Assembly: GCA_003222085.1 (NCBI GenBank)
Contig: QHUK01000029.1
Location: forward strand, 1 to 64,000
From: Gemmatimonadota bacterium
GTDB lineage: Bacteria > Gemmatimonadota > Gemmatimonadetes > Gemmatimonadales > GWC2-71-9
DNA length: 64,000 nucleotides
Reading direction: 5' to 3'
Shown here: positions 58,269 to 64,000 of the stretch, piece by piece
Position numbering within the stretch: position 1 is the stretch's first letter
Layout: every line of letters starts with the position of its first letter
Position numbers and translations under genes: made by a program
Notes under the pieces: generated by a model
Told to the model about the DNA's origin: nothing
The model's input: only the letters and a program-made list of their open reading frames with translations
Database searches by the model: none

Positions 58269-58378
58269 GCGGTGAACAGGTTTCAGGGAGCAGGTCATCG
58301 CTTCCAACCCCCGTGGCACCCGCGCAACACCCATTCCCCTCCGCCCACCGGAAACCTCCGGAACCCGCCGGGTGTAGG

Positions 58379-58394
58379 TACGAACAACTTCGTA
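58379..58394. promoter_or_regulatory. BlaI-type operator
   Basis: TACGAA-CAAC-TTCGTA is a perfect inverted repeat 15 bases before the BlaI-like start. It resembles the TACTA...TAGTA operators of BlaI/MecI. Autoregulation is expected. Confidence 0.75.
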
Positions 58395-58408
58395 CATAGT
58401 GAGACCCG

Positions 58409-58789
58409 ATGGCGAAGCGCGCTCCGACCAACGCGGAGCTCGAGATTCTGCGCGTGTTGTGGCAGCGCGGTGCGAGCACCGTACGCGATGTCCACGAGTC
58501 CCTCGACCACGCCAGGCCGGTCGGCTACACGACGGTCCTCAAGCTGCTGCAGATCATGGTCGAGAAAGGCCTCGTGAGGCGGGATGCGTCGGCACGCTCC
58601 CATGTGTACACCGCGGTGGCGTCCCAAGAGGCCACCCGGCGGCGCCTGGTCGCGGACCTGGTGCGGCGCGTGTTCGGAGGCTCGAGGCTCGGGCTCGTGC
58701 TCCACGCCCTGGAATCGACACCCGCCACGGGACCGGAGCTCGAACAGATCCGCAGACTGCTCGACGAGAAGAACGGAGGACGTATATGA
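58409..58789 (+). CDS. BlaI/MecI/CopY-family repressor
   Basis: 126 residues. Penicillinase_R winged helix: PTNAELEILRVLWQRGASTVRDVHESLDHARPVGYTTVLKLLQIMVEKGLVRRDASARSHVYTAVASQEATRRRLVADLVRRVFGGS. In BlaI the dimer is cut within the C-terminal helical part by the signal-activated protease; here the cut site is not recognisable by eye. The TGA overlaps the ATG of the M56 peptidase gene (ATGA). The palindrome at 58379-58394 is the likely operator. Confidence 0.93.
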   Translation: MAKRAPTNAELEILRVLWQRGASTVRDVHESLDHARPVGYTTVLKLLQIMVEKGLVRRDASARSHVYTAVASQEATRRRLVADLVRRVFGGSRLGLVLHALESTPATGPELEQIRRLLDEKNGGRI

Positions 58790-60516
58790 TGATGACGCAC
58801 GCGTTGGGCTGGGCCCTCGTGGACTCGCTGTGGCAGGAGGCACTTGCCGGCGCGGGGCTCGCGGCCCTCCTCGCACTCCTTCCAGTGCGGGCGGCCCGCA
58901 TCCGCTACGCCCTCGCCACGCTCACACTGGGGTTGATGCTCGCTCTTCCCCTCGCCAGCGCGGCGCGGTTGAGCGGGACGTCGCCGTGGACCGACGACGT
59001 GGTGACCGCCACATCCCCGGTCGCCCCGGGGCCGACCTCAGGCCCCGGCCCGCAAGCCGCGCCGATGGGGGCGACCCCCGCGGCGCCCGTTGCCGCCCGG
59101 ATCCGCGCGGTCCTCGAGCCCGCACTGCCGTGGGTCGTGCTGGTGTGGTTCGGCGGCGTGGTGGCGCTCTCGCTGCGCCTCGCGTCGGGCTGGCTGGTGA
59201 CGCGGCAGCTCGGTCGCGTAGGCACGGCGTCCGTCCCTGACGCGTGTCGCGAGGCGGTGGCCCGCCTGGCCGCGCGGCTGCGCATCAGCCGGCCCGTGCG
59301 CGTGCTGCAGTCGGCCGTGGTGCAGGTGCCCGCCGTCATGGGGTGGCTGCGGCCGGTGATCCTCCTTCCGGCGAGTGCCCTGACGGGACTCACCGCGCTC
59401 CAGCTCGACGCGCTGCTCGCGCACGAGCTGGCCCACGTGCGGCGATACGACTATCTCGTCAACCTCGTCCAGTCGGTGATCGAGACCCTGCTGTTCTACC
59501 ACCCGGCGGTCTGGTGGGTGTCGCAGCAGGTGCGCGAAGAACGCGAGCACTGCTGCGACGATCTCGCCGTCGCCGTGTGCGGCGACGCGCACCTCTACGC
59601 GACGGCGCTCGTCGGCATGGAGCGACTCCGTGGCACGCCGCCAGCCTTCGCCCTGGCGGCGACCGGGCGCGGCGGCGCGCTCATGGGCCGGATCCGGCGG
59701 CTCGTGGCGCCGGTGCAAGTGGAGATCTTCCCCCGCTGGATGGCGGGCGTGATCGCCGTGACCCTCGCACTCGGCGGCGGCGCCCACCTGGCGAGTGGGA
59801 CGGCGGCCCCCGCGCCGGACGACGGCGGCGGCATGCCCGCGGCGACGCGCGATTCGCTGATCGACCGCGTCGAGGCGCTGCGCAACCCCGCTGCGCGACA
59901 CGAAGCGGTGAAGATCGTCGGCCGGCGGCGCGACCCGCGGATGGTACCGCCGCTCTTGGCCATCGCGCAACAGGACGGCGACGAGGAGGTCCAGCACGCG
60001 GCGGTCGAGGCCCTGGGCAAGGTGCGGGGCGGCGCCAGCGTGGGCGCTCTGCTCGAGATCGCCCGCACCCACCCGGACCCGGGCGTCCGCCGCAAGGCCG
60101 TCAAGACGGTCGGTGAAGTGGCGACCCCCGAGGCAGCGCTCGGCGTGCTGGAACGGCTCGCGCAGCGCGACCCCGATGTCGAAGTCCAGCAGGAGGCAGT
60201 CGAAGCGCTCGGGCACCTCGGCACCCCGCAGGTCATCGCACCGCTGGCGCGCCTCGCCCGCGCCCAGCCGAACGCGGAAGTACGAGATGAAGCGGTGGAG
60301 CAGTACGCCCGGAGCGCCGCCCCAGAGTCCGCGCTCGTCCTGCTGGTGGACAGACTCGCGAACGACAGCTCGTCCGACGTCCAGATGGAGGCCGTCGAGC
60401 GCCTGGCGGACCTCCCCGACGGGCTCGGGATCCCGGCGCTGCGGGAGGCGGCCCGCTCCCACCCGAGCCGCTACGTGCGGGCCGAAGCGCGACGCCGCCT
60501 GGAAGACTACCGCTAG
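58786..60516 (+). CDS. BlaR1-like M56 membrane metallopeptidase with C-terminal HEAT repeats
   Basis: 576 residues. The M56 part (~1-340) has several membrane helices and the gluzincin motif LLAHELAHVRRYDYLVNL (HELAH at 213-217), followed by FYHPAVWWVSQQVREEREHCCDDLAVAVCGD with the third ligand Glu. A last helix (WMAGVIAVTLALGGGAHLASGT) leads to ~230 residues of HEAT/PBS-lyase-like repeats of about 31 residues (DPRMVPPLLAIAQQDGDEEVQHAAVEALGKV, DPGVRRKAVKTVGEVATPEAALGVLERLAQR). Classical BlaR1 ends in a penicillin-binding sensor; here that place is taken by HEAT repeats, presumably outside the membrane and binding a protein. ATG 58786, six bases after GGAGG. Confidence 0.92.
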   Translation: MMMTHALGWALVDSLWQEALAGAGLAALLALLPVRAARIRYALATLTLGLMLALPLASAARLSGTSPWTDDVVTATSPVAPGPTSGPGPQAAPMGATPAAPVAARIRAVLEPALPWVVLVWFGGVVALSLRLASGWLVTRQLGRVGTASVPDACREAVARLAARLRISRPVRVLQSAVVQVPAVMGWLRPVILLPASALTGLTALQLDALLAHELAHVRRYDYLVNLVQSVIETLLFYHPAVWWVSQQVREEREHCCDDLAVAVCGDAHLYATALVGMERLRGTPPAFALAATGRGGALMGRIRRLVAPVQVEIFPRWMAGVIAVTLALGGGAHLASGTAAPAPDDGGGMPAATRDSLIDRVEALRNPAARHEAVKIVGRRRDPRMVPPLLAIAQQDGDEEVQHAAVEALGKVRGGASVGALLEIARTHPDPGVRRKAVKTVGEVATPEAALGVLERLAQRDPDVEVQQEAVEALGHLGTPQVIAPLARLARAQPNAEVRDEAVEQYARSAAPESALVLLVDRLANDSSSDVQMEAVERLADLPDGLGIPALREAARSHPSRYVRAEARRRLEDYR

Positions 60517-60520
60517 GGCG

Positions 60521-61450
60521 TCACGGGGGCGATCCCGGGGTCAGCCGCATCGGTCCGTTCGGCCGGAGGAGGTCGAGCGGATCGACGGTGATCGCCCCAT
60601 AGGCGCCGAACCAGTGGAGGTGCGATTTGGTCACGCGCCCGGTGGCACCCACGCGGCCGATCGGCTGGCCGGTGTCGACCGTGTCACCCGGCACGACGAG
60701 CACGCGGCTCAGGTGAAAATAGCCGGTCACGAGACCGGCACCGTGGTCGATGAGGACGGTAGTGCCACTGTAGTAGAGGTCGGCGACGAAGGCGACGACG
60801 CCGCGGTTCGCCGCTCGTACCGGCGCGCCCGACGGTCCGGCGAAGTCGACACCCCAGTGACGGCTCCGTACCACCTCGTTGAACACCCGGGCGACGCCGA
60901 ACACGCTCGTGACCGGGCCGGCGCTCGGGCGCACGAACGGCCCCTGCCACAGCCGCGGAGTCTCGTGCGCCCGCTGTCTCACCTCTTGCACGATCTCCTG
61001 CTCGATCCGGATCCGCTCCGCCAGGGACTCCGCCGGTTGCGCGTACTGGGGAGCCACGTGGAGCCGCTCCCGTGGGACCCGGCGGCGCGCCACCGGTAGC
61101 GTCGCACGCAGCGTGTCGTCTGCGCCACCGCCGTGCTCCATGAAGACCACGGCGGCTGCGCCGTCGCGGGCGCCGAACGGCACGGCGCCGAGCGCTTGGA
61201 ATGCGTCCCCGTCCCCGAACCGCTCGAAATGCAGCGGTTCGCCCGCCAGATCGCCGGACACCGCCGTCACGCTGTCCCCTGCGGACGCGGGGGACGGGGG
61301 GGGGCGCACCACCACCCGCACCAGCGATCCCTCGAGGGGAAGTCGGGGCCACCAAGCCACCTGCGGCGCCCCGGTGGTTCCCTGCCCCGTCGCGACCGCT
61401 GGAACGAGGCACAGCATGACCGCGACCAGGTACCGGATGGGAGTCGGCAT
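60521..61450 (-). CDS. Secreted M23-family metallopeptidase
   Basis: 309 residues from ATG 61450; the signal peptide IRYLVAVMLCLVPAVATGQ supports this start. An N-terminal region (~30-165) without known domain (bacterial TrbI/adhesion-like beta sheets) is followed by the LytM/M23 domain ~185-300: PVTSVFGVARVFNEVVRSRHWGVDFAGPSGAPVRAANRGVVAFV with HWGVD, ... IDHGAGLVTGYFHLSRVLVVPGDTVDTGQPIGRVGATGRVTKSHLHW with the HLHW zinc ligand. It probably cleaves or remodels peptidoglycan cross-links. Convergent with the M56-HEAT gene, 4 bases apart. A G9 homopolymer at ~61296 makes this coding region slippage-prone. Confidence 0.93.
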   Translation of the reverse strand: MPTPIRYLVAVMLCLVPAVATGQGTTGAPQVAWWPRLPLEGSLVRVVVRPPPSPASAGDSVTAVSGDLAGEPLHFERFGDGDAFQALGAVPFGARDGAAAVVFMEHGGGADDTLRATLPVARRRVPRERLHVAPQYAQPAESLAERIRIEQEIVQEVRQRAHETPRLWQGPFVRPSAGPVTSVFGVARVFNEVVRSRHWGVDFAGPSGAPVRAANRGVVAFVADLYYSGTTVLIDHGAGLVTGYFHLSRVLVVPGDTVDTGQPIGRVGATGRVTKSHLHWFGAYGAITVDPLDLLRPNGPMRLTPGSPP

Positions 61451-61500
61451 GGGGCAGGATACCCGGCGCCGACTACGCTGATCCAGGCGGCGCGCTAATG

Positions 61501-61536
61501 CCGTTCCAACTCGATGGGACGAGCGAGTTGGAACGG
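61501..61536 (-). terminator. 13-bp hairpin after the TPR gene
   Basis: CCGTTCCAACTCG (61501-61513), loop of ten, CGAGTTGGAACGG (61524-61536): perfect. It lies 3 bases past the stop of the minus-strand TPR gene. There is no T-tract. Confidence 0.75.
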
Positions 61537-61538
61537 TA

Positions 61539-63170
61539 CTAGCGAGCGGACAGCGCACCGCGCGCGACCTCGAGCTCGGCGCGCGCGCCGTCGCTGTGCC
61601 GCATCAGCGCCAGGTATTCCCGGTAGCGCGTCCGCGCGGTCGCGAGATCGCCGGCCTGCTCCGACGCGCGGGCGAGCCCGAACAAGCTGCGCGCGCGATG
61701 CGGCTGCTGCGCGAGCGAAGCCGCGTACGCCTGCGCTGCTTTGCCGGCGCGGCCGAGTTCCAGCAGCAGGTCGCCGAGCAGCTCACGCGCGGGCAGGAGG
61801 CTGCCCGGGGTCACCGGATGCTTCTGGGTCACGTCCTCGAGGTCCGCCGCAGTCGTGGCCAGGCGTACCGCTTCCGCGGTGTCACCCATCGTGCGCGCGA
61901 GCCACCCGGACGCCGCGAGGCGCTGGATTCGCACCTGTCCCGCCCAGTAGGCGTGCGCGCCACCCGCGGCCTCCTCCGTCCGCTCGATGTCGTCGAGCTT
62001 TGAGATCGCCGCTCGCGCGCCGGCGGTGTCGCCGGTCCGCGCCGCGCCCAGCGCGTGGGCGAAGTGCGTGAGCGCCTCGGCGGCGCGCCATTCGGGAGAC
62101 GGGCGGACGGCGAGCGTCGTCGCTTCGCGCCACCGACCGCGCTCGAGCGCGTGCCGTGCCGGGATCGCCGCAAGCGCGTACGCGTTCGTGAGTGACCCGA
62201 CGGGGTACACCGCCGTGACGGCGGCCGCCTCGTCCACGACGCGCTTCGCTTCGGCGTCGCGGCCCTGCTGCAGGTACGCGTACACCAGATAGTCCCACGC
62301 GTGGCCGCGCTGGTCCCACAGCGCGTTGAGGTGACGCTCGTCCTCGAAGGTGCGAGCGGACGCGGCCGACCGGATGTTGGAGGCAATGTCGTCGTCCCAC
62401 AGGCCGAGCCGGGTGAAAATGTGCGACGGCATGTGCTGCGCGTGCGGCACGTCGGGGGCGATCTCGGCGTAGTGACGCGCCGCGTAGAGTCCCAGACGGG
62501 CGAGCCGAGGAGCGTCGTTGGTGTGAATCAGGTAGTGGGCGAGGCCGGGATGGCGCGGCTCGGCCTTGAACAAGGGCTCGAGAATGGCATCGGCCCGCTT
62601 CTGGTAGCTGAACGTCGTGTCGGTGGCGTTCGCCTGGGCGAGCGCGATGAGCGACAAGGCGTAGAAGATCGCCGCCTCACGGTCGCGCGGGTGGCGGTGC
62701 CGCACACCGTCCATGGCCGCGGCGTACGCGACGAGCCGCGTGGTGTGGTCTCGCTCACCGTAGTCCGCGTAATATGTGCGGATGGCGGTCAGGTAGTCGC
62801 GCTCGCGCGGCGTTCGGGCCAGAGCGAGCCCGCGCTCGCTCGCGGCGAGACCGGCCGCGAGGTCCGCGCCCACCGGGGGCGTCCACAGCGGGTGGAACAG
62901 GCTCATGGCCTGCCCCCAGTAACCCATCGCGCACGCCGTGTCGGCGACCACCGCCTCACGGAAGGTGTCCGCCGCCTTCTCGTACCAGAAAGAGTGCAAC
63001 AACGCCACGGCCCGCTCGAAGCGCGTCCGCGCTCCGGGCGTACACGACACCGAGAACACGACGCGACCGAGGGTCTCGCCGTGATGGTGGTGGGCCTCCT
63101 GCGCGGCGAGGCGACCGAGCAGTCCGAGGCAGAGGACGGCGGGCGTGGCCAACCGGGAATCAAGGGTCAT
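61539..63170 (-). CDS. Secreted TPR protein of unknown function
   Basis: 543 residues. Signal peptide to LAAQ at ~24, then a His-rich stretch (EAHHHHGE) and TPR-like helices across the chain: TRFERAVALLHSFWYEKAADTFREAVVADTACAMGYWGQAMSLFHPLW, AEPRHPGLAHYLIHTNDAP, AQHMPSHIFTRLGLWDDDIASNIRSA, ARSLFGLARASEQAGDLATARTRYREYLALM. The HxxHIF and HYLIHTND blocks are conserved in a family of periplasmic TPR proteins common in Acidobacteria and Gemmatimonadota. The HHHH near the N-terminus and the conserved His residues hint at metal binding. The ATG is followed at once by the signal sequence. Confidence 0.85.
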   Translation of the reverse strand: MTLDSRLATPAVLCLGLLGRLAAQEAHHHHGETLGRVVFSVSCTPGARTRFERAVALLHSFWYEKAADTFREAVVADTACAMGYWGQAMSLFHPLWTPPVGADLAAGLAASERGLALARTPRERDYLTAIRTYYADYGERDHTTRLVAYAAAMDGVRHRHPRDREAAIFYALSLIALAQANATDTTFSYQKRADAILEPLFKAEPRHPGLAHYLIHTNDAPRLARLGLYAARHYAEIAPDVPHAQHMPSHIFTRLGLWDDDIASNIRSAASARTFEDERHLNALWDQRGHAWDYLVYAYLQQGRDAEAKRVVDEAAAVTAVYPVGSLTNAYALAAIPARHALERGRWREATTLAVRPSPEWRAAEALTHFAHALGAARTGDTAGARAAISKLDDIERTEEAAGGAHAYWAGQVRIQRLAASGWLARTMGDTAEAVRLATTAADLEDVTQKHPVTPGSLLPARELLGDLLLELGRAGKAAQAYAASLAQQPHRARSLFGLARASEQAGDLATARTRYREYLALMRHSDGARAELEVARGALSAR

Positions 63171-63216
63171 AGACGTCTAATGTGCATCGCCCCGCGATTA
63201 TCTTCCACAGCGAGCC

Positions 63217-64000
63217 ATGAGGCTTTCGCTGCGGTTCATCATTCCCCTGTTCCTCGCGCTCGGCGCCCTCGCCTACGCGGTAGTCCCGCTCGTCGATAAG
63301 CTCACCCTGCAGTGGTTCGAGCGCGATCTCGACCTTCGCGCCTCGCTCATCGCGAGCACCGTCCAGGAGCCGTTGCGGGATCTGATCCGGGCCGGCAACC
63401 GCAGCCGGCTGCTGGAGTTCTTCAGCCGCATCTCCCAGGACGAGCGCCTCTACGCCCTGGGGTTCTGCCCACTGGGCCACGGCGAGGCCATCGCGACCCC
63501 GGCCCTGCCGGCGGAGATCCACTGCGCCCAGCTCGAGCAGTACTCGGGCCCGTCGGGGCAGCTGCTCCAGAGTCCCGACGGCGCCCTGCTCGTCTCCGTC
63601 CGGTCCCTCGAAGTCGACGGCGCGCCCGCCGGGACCTTGGTGCTGGTACACGACATGAGCTTCGTGGCGCGTCGCAGCGCCGAGACGCGCAAGTACCTCT
63701 TCTATTTCTTCGTCGCCCTTGGTGCCATCGTCGCCCTCATCACGGTCGTCATCGCCCAGCTGAGCTGGCGCGGCTGGGTCCACGGCCTCCGCGCGTTGTT
63801 ACGGGGTGAGGGACTGGTGCGTCCCTCGGACGGGCCCGAGGTGCGCGAAATTCCGGAGCTGCGCCCCATCGCCAGCGACCTGCGCGCCTTGATCCGGGAC
63901 CTCGAGGCGGATCACCGATCGCGCGACGAGGACCAGCTGGCGTGGACGCCCGAGACGCTGCGCGCCATCCTCCGGACCGACCTGCCCGGGCACGAGGTGA
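63217..64000 (+). CDS. 5' part of a sensor-linked trehalose-6-phosphate-synthase-like gene (cut by window end)
   Basis: 261 codons are present from ATG 63217, with no stop before the window ends. TM1 (SLRFIIPLFLALGALAYAVVPLV), a periplasmic region (~30-160: WFERDLDLRASLIASTVQEPL ... ISQDERLYALGFCP ... LVSVRSLEVDGAPAGTLVLVHDMSFVARRS), TM2 (YLFYFFVALGAIVALITVVIAQLSW) and a short linker ending WTPETLRAILRTDLPGHEV. In known homologues this N-terminal sensor-like part precedes the glycosyltransferase-20 (OtsA) domain, whose opening (VVSNRE) should come just after the window. OtsA makes trehalose-6-phosphate from UDP-glucose and glucose-6-phosphate; the catalytic half is not visible here. Confidence 0.75.
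   Translation, partial: MRLSLRFIIPLFLALGALAYAVVPLVDKLTLQWFERDLDLRASLIASTVQEPLRDLIRAGNRSRLLEFFSRISQDERLYALGFCPLGHGEAIATPALPAEIHCAQLEQYSGPSGQLLQSPDGALLVSVRSLEVDGAPAGTLVLVHDMSFVARRSAETRKYLFYFFVALGAIVALITVVIAQLSWRGWVHGLRALLRGEGLVRPSDGPEVREIPELRPIASDLRALIRDLEADHRSRDEDQLAWTPETLRAILRTDLPGHEV

Overview
The window is high-GC bacterial chromosomal DNA from what looks like a free-living, aerobic, Gram-negative environmental bacterium. The gene content best fits the Gemmatimonadota, or a similar soil/rock lineage. The signs are a SusC/SusD pair with FecR and an ECF sigma factor outside the Bacteroidota, DUF5916 proteins, metalloprotease/beta-propeller/Omp85 fusions, an ECF42 sigma factor, many soluble sensor kinases, and frequent GTG/TTG starts. 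This is inference from gene content; there is no rRNA or other phylogenetic marker. I found no tRNA, rRNA, CRISPR array, insertion sequence or recognisable prophage.

Layout. 1-5.2 kb: end of a probable barrel protein, an ECF42 sigma/YciI pair, a UBP zinc finger, an oxidoreductase, a secreted double-VOC protein and a DUF5996 protein whose 3' end lies in a dispersed repeat. 5.4-8.35 kb: a thiol-redox operon (cNMP/thioredoxin-fold/thioredoxin-reductase-like fusion, DsbA-like protein, small unknown, DoxX). 8.35-15.1 kb: a minus-strand operon of TonB receptor, YfiR-like protein, sensor kinase and response regulator, preceded by a REC-GAF-kinase-REC hybrid. 15.2-18.1 kb: TetR-LysR and ArsR-SRPBCC-VOC regulatory cassettes. 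18.1-24.8 kb: chromate cluster (chrB-chrA-DUF5916-MFS, with a divergent DUF1259 gene). 24.8-31.4 kb: a divergent HTH/unknown pair, a soluble kinase, a diguanylate cyclase and a 698-residue coiled-coil protein. 31.4-39.1 kb: an XRE regulator with an AT-rich operator, a three-domain peptidase/propeller/barrel fusion, DUF445, a Clp-fold protease, BON and PsiE-like genes. 39.3-45.0 kb: degenerate REC-GGDEF / lipoprotein / TPR-HD-GYP trio, DUF4399-MsrB, and a di-haem cytochrome. 45.0-48.9 kb: second repeat copy, methyltransferase, MarR-GNAT, ABC exporter. 48.9-56.4 kb: ECF sigma-FecR-SusC-SusD-plug lipoprotein. 56.6-64 kb: CHRD lipoprotein, AI-2E transporter, BlaI/M56-HEAT pair, M23 peptidase, TPR protein and the start of a sensor-linked trehalose-phosphate-synthase-like gene.

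The strongest theme is signal transduction across the envelope. There are four histidine kinases (one a hybrid), a c-di-GMP cyclase, an HD-GYP protein, two ECF sigma factors and a BlaR1-like protease. The most notable non-coding observations are three. First, two oppositely oriented copies of a ~150-bp composite inverted-repeat element lie 40 kb apart. Second, a 20-bp identical sequence with a 21-bp direct repeat sits upstream of two different sensor-kinase loci. Third, clear palindromic operators sit at four regulator genes.
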